A stretch of DNA of 64,000 bases, from positions 19,560,744-19,624,743 of the forward strand of contig OX419759.1 in assembly GCA_948567375.1 (NCBI GenBank). The letters are read 5' to 3'. This document shows positions 32,816 to 44,980 of the stretch, piece by piece. The stretch comes from Lunularia cruciata (lineage: Eukaryota; Streptophyta; Marchantiopsida; Lunulariales; Lunulariaceae). How positions within the stretch are numbered: position 1 is the first letter of the stretch; every line of letters starts with the position of its first letter. The position numbers and the translations under genes are program-made. The notes beneath the pieces were generated by a model. It was not told the origin of the DNA. It worked only from the letters and a program-made list of their open reading frames with translations, and ran no database searches.

Positions 32816-34780
32816 ATGCACGAGTTCAGATCAGCACTAATGTCGGAATTCTCTTCAGGAGCGTTTAAACCTTCAGAGAGTTCGCAATTTCTCCATCATC
32901 AAAGATTTGGAGTCCGAAATCTTGAAGGAGACAGAAATAGCTATCAGGATGTTAAATGGGGAGCTCAGGACAACATTAACATGGAAGGAAGTATAACCGA
33001 TCATGGCAGCTTTCTAACACGGCCAGATTCAGCACTAACGCTAGCCTCGCCCCCAGCATTTGCAACGTATGACCTTCTTAATAATCATGTGGTGGTCGAC
33101 GATCATGAAATATTTTCACAACATGCTGGCTATGAGCCTCCGAACAACTTGCAGTATACCATCACTCAATTAGAGGAGCTTTACGGGGGTTATCATGGTG
33201 GACGCTGGCAGGCAACAGCAGATCAAAACGAAACCAATGATATTGTCGTTGTTGTTCCCATGAGCTCCGAAGAGACAACAAAATCTCCTGGGCCAGCCTA
33301 TCAAGTACCATTCTTTAACAGCTCCTCCACGGATTCTGCTCAATTCGGTCCTCCAAAACTTAGTCAATCAAACAGGCTCTCGGCGCCAGTTATGAGTACA
33401 GTCGCAACACCTGCCGGACGAACCTATAGAGCAACAACTTGTAGAACTTCTGCAAGGCATCCAACTTTGGAATCCAAAAGGCTACAAGGTAGGGGAAGAG
33501 GACGAGGAGAATCCAGAACTGTGTCTAGGATGGATCGGAGTATAACTCTAGGATTGGGCACACAACCGATGACTGTGAACTACCATTCAGCTCTTAAAGT
33601 GGCGAGGGCCCCCTCGGAGTATGCAGTAGGAAAGCGACAGCTTCACAGTGCGCGAATGACAACAGATCAATTAGAGCATGTTCAACGAGAGAGACAACGG
33701 CGAGATGATATGAGTGCTAAGATTGCGACTCTCGAGACTCTCCTTCCACCATCTTCCAAAGTTTGTATCCAACTTCTATCTGTCAGGAAATTACTGACAT
33801 CATTTTGTCACTTCAAAATGGTTTCGTCATTGTGTTTAGGTGATCAGGCCACAGATGATTCAAAATCTTCAAAGAGCTGGAGCTCTAAACTTGTATGGTT
33901 TGTTCAAATTGCTAGTTTAGCTCAAAGAAATGCCAGAGAAAACTGCCTGTTTGCTTATCGCAGCTTTATATTATGCTCGTTGAGGTCGAGACCCAGTATA
34001 TATGTATATATACATAAGAATGCACAATCGGTGTGCTAGCTTGATCACATAGTGAAACTGCTGGCAAAATCAATGGCAACAGCTACGAATGATCACTATT
34101 TCAGCACCAGTCCAATATAGATCAAGTCCGGGAGACAACTTCAGTATTATATCAGAATCGAATTCGAGGAGAATCCTATGCTATGTCCCCGTACAAGATC
34201 TGATACTTTTCTTTTGTATTTGCAGCGAGACAGGGTATCAATCGTCCACGATGGTATTCATTACGTGAAAGCTTTGCAGCAGAAGTTGAAAGCCCTTCAG
34301 GACAAGTTACAGGAGGCAAAGAGAATATCTGCTGGAGTGAAAGAAAGAAAGTGGTCCTTGACGGGTAATAGCAGCAACTTCGATTTCGCTAGCGGAAATA
34401 AAAACCTTTCCAACGTTCAAGCAGCAATGCAGGTTGCAAGACTGAGCCAAAGCTCCCATCCAACTTATAAATCAGGAACGGTGAGCGACGATGGTGGATT
34501 CGAAGGATGGGGCCTTCCACCAACAATTTTACACCAAACTCCAAAAAGTGAGCCTCTGCAGAAGAGCAGTACCATCTCCGTGGAACTTCACGTGCAAGTA
34601 GACAGGCCAGGCGAACAGGTGCAGGTCGTAAAGTGCGAATGTAGGTATAGCTACTTGAGCAGTATGCTGAGAACTCTTGACCAGCTCCAGCTGATCCTTC
34701 ACCGGTGCAGTGTCACTAAGGTGCATGACTACGTGATCTGCATCATTGTTATCAAGGTATTAGACGCTGTATCTACATGA
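32816..34780 (+). CDS. Plant bHLH transcription factor, two exons (32816-33760, 34226-34780)
   Basis: Exon 1 starts at the first in-frame ATG (32816; the frame is closed by TGA at 32750-32752) and ends SARMTTDQLEHVQRERQRRD...LLPPSSK at 33760. A GT donor (aaa|gtttgt) and an AG acceptor (tttgcag|cgagac) bound a phase-0 intron of 465 bp. Exon 2 continues RDRVSIVHDGIHYVKALQQK. Together these make a complete basic helix-loop-helix. The basic region has His, Glu and Arg at the H-x3-E-x3-R positions of G-box (CACGTG) binders. About 499 residues are predicted. The N-terminal half is Ser/Gln-rich with an RG patch (QGRGRGRGESR). The C-terminus (ISVELHVQVDRPGEQVQVVK, then LDQLQL) looks like the beta-alpha-beta ACT-like fold of many plant bHLHs. 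A further exon after 34744 (caag|gtatta) is possible. Subfamily unassigned. No internal stop or frameshift, unlike everything else here. Confidence 0.85.
33761..34225 (+). other. Intron inside the bHLH domain
   Basis: GT donor at 33761-33762 and AG acceptor at 34224-34225 precede an exon that completes loop and helix 2. An intron within the loop of the bHLH motif is common in plant bHLH genes. Stops occur in the retained frame, so retention would truncate the protein before helix 2. Confidence 0.85.
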
Positions 34781-37700
34781 AAGTCCAACTCCCAAAGTGT
34801 TTGCTGTTTGTATTTATCTTTCGAGGAATAACTTCGGGCCAAATGAATTGTTGATCTGCAGTTTGTCAAGTTTCATTTAACTCCTTGAATTCGCATTTCA
34901 AGATATATAAACGCACCTTACATACTACCAAAGTCCAATGCCTCCGCAGACTTGGAACCTTGAGATATTTTTCAGAGAGTCTCGATCGTAGCTTGATGTA
35001 TCAGTAATACTAGCGCTGCATGTGCAGTTACTGTGCTCAAGTTTTAGGAAATATCTTGAGCGGTTGGAGTAGAAATGAATACAAAAGTCATCTGCGACCA
35101 AACTTAGTTCAAAACTGTTTCGATTTTTAAGCTGCTAGCTCTATATTATGATGTAGTTTTCATGTAAATTCTTGACTTACTTTATCACAGATATGGAATT
35201 CGTGCCGCTTGACTTGGTGTCACCTGCCTCCCTTCCAGAAGTACTTCATATCAACGGAGTACATTTCTCGTCAACATTTATTTTCTCTTTTGTGATACTA
35301 ATAAGGGCAACTGTGGGTGCAGCCAACTACGAATTGCTCGAAAGCGCATGCTGCATCGTCTGCTCAGATTGCTACTTTGCTGCAGATAGCCGCTGGGGAG
35401 TCGTGATCAACTTCTAGATGAAAGCTTGTGAGCTTATTCAAGGCAAGCTCTTACTTGGTTGTCTACCTAGAAGAAAACAGTGTCACCGGAAGTTCTATAT
35501 TATACGGAGCGGCAAGTGACACTGATCCCCAGTACTTAAGCCTTAACCTATATGCCATCCTTAGTCTTGTCGATCAATACCTAGCTAGCTATTATCTCCT
35601 CACTGAATGTCATGTGCCGGAGACCGGGATGTGTGGCGGACTTGACAGGCTCAACTGGTCGGGTTGAGCAGAGCTGGAAATGTGCTGCTTCAGGTGTTTT
35701 GGAGTTGGAAATCCTCAAGTCCCAAACCATGAGGGAATTATGCACATGGATGGAGGTTTTCGTACATGGAGTCTCAACGAAAAACTCGGAAATAGTTCTC
35801 TTATATTTTCTTTAAAGATTATATATACCCAAGTTGTATGAACAAGCTGCCACAAAGTCCTTTACGTGCAATATAACGTCAGGCGACAACTTTTTACAAA
35901 TTTCTTACCTTTCTCAGTGTCTTATGCCGCACAGAATTGAAGTGTAAGGCGTTCATAAGGCGCTTATTTCATTGTCTCTTTCGTTCTTATCCCGTTATTA
36001 GGCACGGAATCCATTATGTAACAACATCTCGAATTTCTTTCAAGTGTTATAAGTGACGCCATCATTCAAAAAATTAAATAGCAAGTAACAAGAGTAACCA
36101 TCAAATATCGGATTTTAATGGCAAAGAGCAAGAACACACCGTCTCAAATTTGTTTCTTCAACTCACACGTGTCATAGGCTTCGAAAATTGGACGAAAAAT
36201 GTGGAGGTTATATCGAAGGCTTTTGACGTGACATGAACTTTTAATCATTTTTCGAGTAACCCATGAATATCGACGAAATTTTCCTTTGTGTCATCATCGA
36301 CTTTTGTTTGCAGACCTGATGTCATTTACAGACAGGAGTATAATTATCATGCCGTTACATTTTGGATTATTTTGGCCTATTTTGGCATATCTGAGTATAT
36401 GTTCATTGGAGGAAAATATTCCAGCGTCATTGTTGGCTTGTGTTATAAGATGACGATGAGTCAAGAACCACTATGTGTAGTACGGGCAACTGCAATTTAA
36501 TGTATATCCTAGATCCCCATGGCATCGAAGTAATTCCTTGTCGCATCCATCCAGGTAATGAAGAAGGATTGTAATCTGAGGGCTTTAACAATTCCACCGA
36601 TCTGAACTGAAGGTAATCTTTACGTCGAGTTCAGTTTCTGACGGAAAAGTACTTTCAGTTTCAGCGATATTTGAAAACAACTCTATCATACGGATAATTC
36701 CCAGCATTTTACAAAATTGCCTTCAATGTTCACCATTCTAGGTTTATATCATAAGTCATCCGGTTTAACCAACAACGTGGCATGAGAATCTTTCCCAAAA
36801 ACCGTGAAGCTAGTCTCTAAATTGACGAGTATTTGGTGTCGAGCACAGGTTCTTGTTTCCTTGATAAGTCTGGAGTTGTACAAAGACAATAAAATAATAC
36901 AATGTCAGGTAAATGTGTACAGTTAAGATTCCCGCTTTATCAGATACACTGCTATCGTATAATTGTACAACTCGATAATGAATTATTGTCTTTTACTCGT
37001 GCTTTATGAATGTAGGAAAATGAAGATAAGACAAATGTAGCGGACCCTAGGTACCTCAGTAAGGGTGTCCCCACTTTTGCATTCAACATGATATGGCTTA
37101 TTCGCTGGAAATGCGTTCAGACTGAAACTTGTCATCAAGGCGGTGGGGTTTCCGGTGGCAGTTTTTCTAGGCTACAGCTAAAGAGACATCCAAATCCGCA
37201 CTTTCCAGAGTTCCCCGAACTGAAGCTCTCAACAGTTGGTGAAAATCTCCTGTGAGTTGTTTGAGACATGTCCATGCCTCCACAGTAGACGATCTGCATA
37301 TTAGAGTTCTGGAGTTCACCTGCAAATATCGCAATCGCGTGGTTCGTAGGTGAACGTCCGGAATTTCTGTTTACATATATGTATAGTCCATCCTGGTTCT
37401 TCCTCTGTACGCTCAGTGTCAGAAATACTCTGCAGGTTCTGTATTCATGCTTGCACGGACTGCGCATCCTCTAATCCCATGCTACCTCTTCAAAGTTTGA
37501 TGGCCGTCTAGTTATGCTCATTATGTAGCACTGTCAAAGGCAGAATCAGAATAGTGGAGTTTATCCTACCTCGAATCAAGGTGTCGAGTGGTATCGAGTC
37601 GAATAGTTCTAGCGGATTTGTCAGGGTAGACAAGATAGTATAGCATATAAGGCAGGAGAAAGTATCGACTCAAGTCACTTATTGGGTTTAGCAGTTGGAA

Positions 37701-38340
37701 ATATGAGGGGCCTTGGACCAAAGGAGCAGAATGTATTTAGGGGATAAAATCCACGGATTTTGGTGAAACTTCAAAGAAAAACCTGTTCAAGACTTATCCT
37801 GTTAGTTTAATGCCGAGAAGCCATATTTAAAACCCATGAGTGTGGGGAGTGAAATAAATGAAGGTTTGTAGGATGGTTGATAAGTGCATTGTTAGCGAGT
37901 ATTAGTCTCTGTAGAGTACCAACTCGGGTGAATGCTCAACTACAACAGTAGAAAAGTCGAGACTTTTGAGGTAACGTGGAACCCACTAAAATCGATATAC
38001 AAATACCACTTCGTTGAACTGATATCTTCTACTATTCATATAACAATCAGGCTGAGCTTATATAGTATTCAGTTGGATTTTGGACATGAAGTTCAGAATC
38101 GTTGAGTTGCTATCAATTGTGACGGTCCTCACTTAGGAGTAGCAAAGGCAGAACATCTACACCGCAGGACGCTAATAGTCTTAGGAAATAATTAGTGTGA
38201 GTACAACAGGTACTAACTAGTGACATTATTGATAAAAAGCATTACTATTAGAGTGACTACATCTTTTCAAAAAGGATGATTTACAAGAGTGGTAACATTA
38301 GCATTAGTACTAATTCTATTCTCTGAAGTTGCTTCCTTAT
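34781..38340 (+). other. Downstream gene-island sequence without a confident gene
   Basis: Several short open stretches occur (for example 35172-35417 and 37135-37467 minus) but none has convincing homology, splice support or codon bias. Base texture matches that of the bHLH upstream region, not the transposons. It probably contains the 3' untranslated region and intergenic DNA, with possible unrecognised exons. Confidence 0.4.
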
Positions 38341-38353
38341 ATATATATATATA

Positions 38354-38378
38354 AGGTAGTTCAAAGTTTGAACTACCT
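38354..38378. repeat. Perfect 12-bp inverted repeat with one-base loop
   Basis: aggtagttcaaa, g, tttgaactacct. It lies right after a short TA run and just before a copia remnant begins on the minus strand. It could mark a transposon end or a small hairpin. Confidence 0.75.
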
Positions 38379-38442
38379 GCTCTCTCAAAGGTAAGACCTA
38401 AGTACTCTAACCCAAACTAATGCCACTGTTGGATGCTAGGTG

Positions 38443-39900
38443 CTATGTACAAACCCTAACACCTATAGTATAGGTACATGCTATATCAATGTCACATGTA
38501 CCACCGTCTGAAATGTACTTTCTGCACTCCTCCTCATTGAAGAATGGTAGTACGCCAATCAAATTTCTAAACTTATGAAACTTATCTCCTAATAAAGCTT
38601 TCATAAAAATATCTGCAATCTGATTGTTGGTGTTCATGTAGCTCAAATTTTTTTCTTGTTTATCTTGCTACTCTCTCACATAGTGATACTTGATCTCTAT
38701 GTGGTTGGTTCTCTTATGGAAATTTAGGTTATACACCAGCTTGATAGCACTTTGATTTTTGTTGTACATCCAAGTTGGATCATCTTGTCCAAATTGTAGT
38801 TCCTTGAGTGACCTATGGACCCATATTGCTTCTTTGACAGCTGAGCATGCTGCTATATACTCTACCTCTGTAATAGAAGTGATAGTGCATTGTTGTCACT
38901 GGCTGCTCCAAGCTAGTGGTCCACCACTCATCATTAATATGAAATCACTAAGTGAATTTCTATTATCAAAGTCACCCGCAAAATCAACATCACAATATTC
39001 AGCTAGTGTATTAGCAACATCAAAACCTTCACTAAGATCACATAATCCAAAGTACCTTTGAGGTTCTTGAAATTTCTCTTCATAGCTTCCTAATGTTGAG
39101 ATGAAGGATTAAAACTGAACTTTGATACTATGCTAATAACATAAGCTATGTTCTGACATAGCTTGTACCTGTCATAGCATGCATCAGACATCTTACTGCT
39201 TCTTGGTAAGGTGCTCTAATTGGTTAAGTTTCTTCCATTTATAATCTAACATTTGGATCTGCACAAGTAGAAAAAGGATGAGCATCTCCAAGAGTGAACC
39301 AATTTGTAATTGACTCTGCATATCTTTCTTGAGTCAATCTGATTCTGAGTTTTCTCTATCACCAAAAAATCTGAAGTCCTACATAGTCCCGTGCTTCTCC
39401 ATGTGTAATTTCAAAATCTCTACCATGTGATCTAACATGGTAGCAATGTGTGATTTATCTTTCACACAAATCAGTCCATTTTCTAAAAAGATGGTGAGGA
39501 CTGCCCCATTTCAATATACACACAAGGATCAGAAAGTGATGCTTGCAATCCATACCTTGCTAAGAAGTCACCAAACTTCCAATTCTAATTCCTTGAGGCT
39601 TGATTTAAGCCATAAAGACTTTTGAGAAATCTGCAAATTCTCGTCTCCTTTCTATCTTCTATGTATCCTTGTGGCTATTCTATGTAAATTTCTCATGCAA
39701 ATTCTACATTAAGAAAAAATGTCTTGATGTCAAATTGGAATATCTCCATATCTTCTGTTGCAGCTAGTGAAAGAATAGATCTCATGGAATCAAACTTGGC
39801 TACTAGAGCAAATTTCTACTCATAGTCTATTCTTGCAAGTTGTGAATATCTCCTGGGCTACAAGTGTAACCTTTTGCCTTTAGATGTTACCCTTAGCATC
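38443..39900 (-). pseudogene. Ty1/copia RT and RNase H, minus strand, heavily decayed
   Basis: On the minus strand, 38646-38443 reads MNTNNQIADIFMKALLGDKF, the C-terminal RNase H signature of copia Pol (usually INT-NQ-ADIFTKAL). Just upstream on that strand, HKRTNHIEIKYHYVRE and SAIKLVYNLNFHKRT are the RNase H core. Further upstream, LNIVMLILRVTLI (usually ADWAG), WRCSSFFYLCRSKC-like and GDFLARYGLQASLSDPCVYI are RT fragments. Many stops and frameshifts. Confidence 0.82.
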
Positions 39901-40283
39901 AAGCTTGGTTCTATGAGCCCACTGACATTTGGTTTCTCTTCTCTCTTCAAGCAATATTGTTAGCTTCCATGTCTTGTTTTGCTTCAATCACTTGAATTCC
40001 TTATCCATGGCCTTCATTCACTCAAGTGATTGCATTGCATCTTTGAAATGAACATGATCTGAATCTACATCTCCTCCTTCAATCTTAGTTGCAGCAATGC
40101 AAACATAAGATGTCTTATCTTAATCCCACTCACAAAGTCTTTGTAGTGGTATTCTTATTCTCACACTACTACTATTTTCTTGATCTTGAGTGGTTGAAGT
40201 TGAGCTCATTTGCAAATCAAGTTCCTAATTGCCCTCACTTTCTTCTTGAAGTAGATAGATGCTAGTCTCGCTTGCTGATTCTT

Positions 40284-41100
40284 CTATAGCCTACTATGTA
40301 GACTCCTTAGTAGCTTGTGAAAATCTCCATCAACTTCTATCTCATCAATGCTCATTCTAGCATTGGTTTGCTCTTCATCTCTCTCTTGAAGACAAGTTGT
40401 GTCTAAGTTCAGCATTTGTAATTGTTCTTGATCAGGTTGCTCCTCGTCTTTGACCAAGATGTCCCTACTTTCACATATCGTGTTCTTCTTTTGATCCCAT
40501 AATCTAAAGGCTTTGGATTTTGTACTATATTCAAAAAAAATACAATTCTTGTCCCTTTGGATCAAACTTCTTTCTTTGACTCTTTGGTTTGTGCACAAAG
40601 ATTGAGCAACCAAAAGTTCTCAAATGTGCAACTATTGGTTTATGCCAAAGCTTGTAAGGATTTTTTTTTCTAAAAATCTATTGAAAACTCTATTCAGAAT
40701 ATGTGTAGCAGCTCCCATTGCTTTTGCCTAAAAATCTTCAGGCAACTTACTTGAAAGAAACATGGTTCTTGTTACTTCAAACACTATTCTATGATCTCTC
40801 TAATATACCATTTTTCTCAAGAATGAAAGGTGCTATAAGTTCATAGATTAATCCAACACTCTATACAAAAGAATAATTCCTTTCCACTTCCTCTATCAGC
40901 TCATAGTTTTTGGATCTTCATTCCACATTGAGTTTCTACATATGTGTGAAGTCTTTTGAAGCAAGAGAGAGTTTCTTACTTCTCTTTCAAGAAAAACATA
41001 AATCTGAAACCACAAATATCATCCCTAAAAGGAGGTAATATGTTGATACTCTTATTGAGCTCATGCTCATTGAACCACAAACATCATTGTGAAAGAACTC
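40284..41100 (-). pseudogene. Ty1/copia integrase C-terminal region, minus strand
   Basis: KNCIFFEYSTKSKAFRLWDQ (minus, 40613-40284) is the characteristic copia integrase-end segment (GYS-SKAYR-W). ESRDILVKDEE follows. The region up to 41100 continues with decayed integrase. It is in the same orientation and order as the RT/RNase H remnant at 38443-39900, so the two may be one element with a gap. Confidence 0.75.
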
Positions 41101-42599
41101 TCCAACTTTGTACTTGCTTCTACAAAGGGTAATCTTGCCTCTGCAAAGGGTAATCTATCTTAGTTTCCTAGAGTACATCCATCATAGTAGAAAAAATTTT
41201 GACTACCAAACTCTACTACTATATTACAAAGTGAAAAATGAGAGCATAGATACCATTCTTTGGCAAACTATTGTATCTCCACTCATATTAGAGCATATAA
41301 AAATTACTCTAATACCACAATACTAAACATATTATTATATGATACATGCACTATCTCATTCTCATCTCCATTAAGTAATTTTAGTGTTTTAGGAGAAGTC
41401 CTTCATGTACCTACAATCACTAGAAACTTATTTTTTTGGCTTGGCACTAAATTATTGAGAATGGTTTTGATGTTTTATTTACCAAGATGATATGTTTGTT
41501 CAAGTAGTATGAAGACTATGCTATTCCTAGAGGATGAAAATTTGAACTAAAAAAAAAAGAAATAATATTTAAGTTAAAAAATATCACCTTTGCTACAAAT
41601 CAAATCTCTTTTTTTATTCATGACTCTTTTGCACTTTTAGATCCTGAAATGTAGTTAATAAATGAGACAAAATATTTAGAACCTATTAAACTCTTTTCTA
41701 AAGCAATCCACTCTTTCCTAAAGCAATCCATACATTTGTGGGGATCAATTCTAACACCTTGGAGGCCCTTATACTATGATGCTTGCAAAGCTGTCTAGCT
41801 TCCTTAACAAATTGACAAGCCTCATAAACACCTATAGGCAAAAGATCAAAGAATATTGAAACACTTATAACTTGTGATTGTAATACTCAATTATATACAT
41901 GAAGAGAAAAAGATACACATGTTGAGTCCATATGAGTTTTCACTTCATAATTTGGTATCAGAGCTAAAGATCTAAGGAAATGCAAATCTAAAATCTAGGA
42001 ATAAAGAACAATCATTGCATAACATGAAGAAACAAACATAGAGATTTTATATGATTTGGCCAAGAATTTACCTCCATCCACAACTAAACTGATTTCATAG
42101 AGTACTCTTCCATACAAATAATACAATGCATCATTGTGCTCATGTGCTCCCAACAAGAACCCAACTGGAGGCTCTACGCACAGATCCCATCAGAGGTGCT
42201 GCCTCCCGCCATAGACCACAACTGAAAAGCCTATTAGAGTGTCATGAACTAAAGATTCCAATCAGATTCATACTAAACAAAAGAGATAGTCTTTTAGTTA
42301 AAATTTGTGGGGATGGTCTCAATTACTCAATTTGTGGATTAGTAATCAGATTCTATCAATTTTTTCTATGAGTATTGAACTAGATATATATGTTGGGATC
42401 ATGGGTAAAACCTTGACAAAGAATAATTATTCAATATGGATAAACATAATTGATGCCTTCTTGAAAGGCTACAAATTATTTGTTACCATGATTTGCTCCA
42501 ATTAGAATTGATTGATATTCATTCTTTGCAAATTTTGCAATTTGCCAATAATAACTCTATTTTTTGAAGGTGTGTAGCTGCAAGTAACTTCAAGCTTGA
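41101..42599 (+). other. Mosaic of copia fragments including a plus-strand leader
   Basis: LGEVLHVPTITRNL on the plus strand (near 41390-41440) is the copia pre-integrase signature, in the opposite orientation to its neighbours. A plus-strand primer-binding site lies at 41953. No continuous element can be drawn. Confidence 0.5.
41953..41964 (+). other. Copia primer-binding site (initiator tRNA-Met type), plus strand
   Basis: tggtatcagagc is the standard complement of the 3' end of initiator tRNA-Met used by plant copia elements. It is preceded by an LTR-like end ...cacttca at 41947 and five bases of spacer. The LTR end resembles the one on the minus strand near 47633-47680. Confidence 0.75.
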
Positions 42600-44390
42600 T
42601 ACCTTACTCAAGTAGAAAAGCATCAAAATGATTTGAAATGAACTCTTCTCCTCCATAAGAGCATAAACACATGATATTATAACTATATTGCCTCTCTATA
42701 TGCTGCTTGAATATTTGAAAAACTGAAAGGACATCTGATTTCACTTTCAAAAGTATACACACTTGTATCTCTTGAAATATGATCAATAAATAAGATAAAA
42801 TATTTAGAACTTGTTGGACTTTTGAAGCAATCCATATGTCTATATTGATCAATTCTAGCACCCTAGACATCCTTGCAACATGATACTTAAAAGGCTATCT
42901 AGCTTACTTACCGAAATGAAAAGCCTTACAAACCCCTATAGGCAAAGGATTAGAAAATATTGGAACACCCAAGATCTAAGGTTTGTAGCACCTTTAATCT
43001 TTTTAGGTTCATTTGTCCCACTCTTTTATATCACATCCCAAGATCTGAAAGGACAGTCAAGCCATGAATTAACATGGTCTTCTACTTTGTAGCAATGGGG
43101 ATCTTGATGTCCAACTTAACCATCCTCCCTATTTTTGATCCAAATTTGCATCCTTTGGGAATAGCACATTTCTCATACTTTTATGAAAATCACACCATCT
43201 TGGTTAAATAAAAATTGAAGACCTTTCTCAATAATTTGGCCAACAAAAACTAGGTTTTTGATGATTGTAGGTCCATGAATGACTTCTCCTAAACCATTAA
43301 AATTGTCTGATGTAGATGAGGAAGGGATAGTGCTTGTATGAGTTGTAATATGTTCAGTATCATCACATGCATTCACCAACAATAATTCAGATAATAGTTT
43401 TTTAGATCTGAAAATACTAGCTTGATGTGTCATACAGTTGGAGCATGTAGAGTAGGTAGATCACTTGTCTTTACTCTTGGTCATCAATGTAATAGTCCGA
43501 GTGATCATTGATAAATGATTTTCAGAGTAGGGATCCTTCTCCATATATCTTTTTTGAGGGATTTTACCTGTCCTAATATCAACTTGCTTCTTAAAACAAG
43601 TCTTCTCATATAGAGACTTTGATTTATAGTGATTGAAAAATCTGTCCATCATTGACTTGCCTTGTGTTGCACTATCTTTCTAAGGATTGACCTCTACCAA
43701 CAACATCTCCACAAAGTGAACTTCTATGTCCTCTACTTCTTGCTTGACCTCTCCCAACAAACAGAATCTGTCTTGCATGACAAGACTATTGCCACCACCT
43801 TGCAGTTGCATCTCTTCAGAGACTAACATTGGGACTAGCTTGTCAAATAGAGGATACATATCTTTAACTATTGTAGACATCTCAAAAGGTTTATACTCCT
43901 TTGGTAGACCTTGAATAGTATGAATAACAAAATCATCATCCTAAAGCTTAACTCTGATGCTATTCAGTTGCTCAACCAAACCACAAATGTTAGTTATGCT
44001 TAAGTTGTCTTTCTTAACCTCCATTAATTGTTGCTTTAGTTGAAGTTTTCTTGCCGTTGTCAACCTATGAAAAACATTTGCTAATGCATCAAAACTTCTG
44101 TGGGAGTATCAACACCTTGTATGTAACAAAACAATGATGATGAAACACAAAAAGAAATAGAGTGCATAGCTTGTTTGGCATATTTATTCTAATCATGAAC
44201 ATCAAAATCTGAAAGGACAAGTTTCAACCTTGGTGACAAAATCAAACAAATTTTGGCTTTTCAAGGAGGCATACATTCTGTATTTCCATATTGAATAATT
44301 GTTCTTTGTAACCCATTATGCAACCATATATATTGAGTTTAGAACCCATGGTAAAAATCAATAAAATAAAATCAATTTGCAACCATGACC
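42600..44390 (-). pseudogene. Ty1/copia gag, protease and integrase start, minus strand
   Basis: On the minus strand, gag reads IQGLPKEYKPFEMSTIVKDM and FDKLVPMLVSEEMQLQ (about 43960-43790), the usual copia Gag (LP-EY-PF, L-LLLSEE). GLGEVIHGPTIIKNLVFVGQ at 43330-43230 is the pre-integrase. Decayed integrase follows to about 42600. The copy is cut on its 5' side by a B-family solo LTR, and its primer-binding site reappears at 47617, beyond that insertion. Confidence 0.82.
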
Positions 44391-44980
44391 TGTAACACCC
44401 ATTTGTGCATGTGTGTGATATTATGATATTAGCTTAATATTACAAATACTTGAGAGATATTATTTATATAGAGATAAAGGATGGTTCTATATTAGTCATG
44501 ATTAGCTAAAGTTAGTCATAGCTAATATAGAGGGGACCTAACTTTAGAGGATGTGGAAAAGATGAGCACCACCATTTTGGATTCTAATGTGCCGACTTGG
44601 TAGTATTCCTAGGTGTTTGGCTTTGAGAAAAGAGTTGAGAACTCTTGGGCTAGCAAGCCATTTTGTTTTGGATTCTTTTCTAATCCAAGGCCCATGTGAA
44701 GGATTCCTTGACTCAATAGTTGGGTCAAGATAAGATCACATGCTTAGTGGAATATGCCCATGTGGATGGATATTCCTTTATACTTTTTGACTTTACTTGA
44801 CTTTTAGCCTAGTTACTTGAGTTACTATGGTAAATAGTAACTTTGGTGCATAACTATTTCACAAGTATATAAACTAGGGGTGAAGAGGCACTCATTATCC
44901 TTTCATTTGCAACTATTTCTCTCTCATTGAGTTCTCTAGTGAGCAATATCTTGAGTCTTGGAGTGTTAGCCTTGGAGGAG

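Noticed and set aside
35172-36500. Short plus-strand ORFs downstream of the bHLH gene
   Set aside because: No homology, no splice context and no codon bias. Length is within chance for this base composition.
41260-41490. Plus-strand ORF of 76 codons as an independent gene
   Set aside because: It contains LGEVLHVPTITRNL, a copia pre-integrase signature, so it is a transposon fragment.
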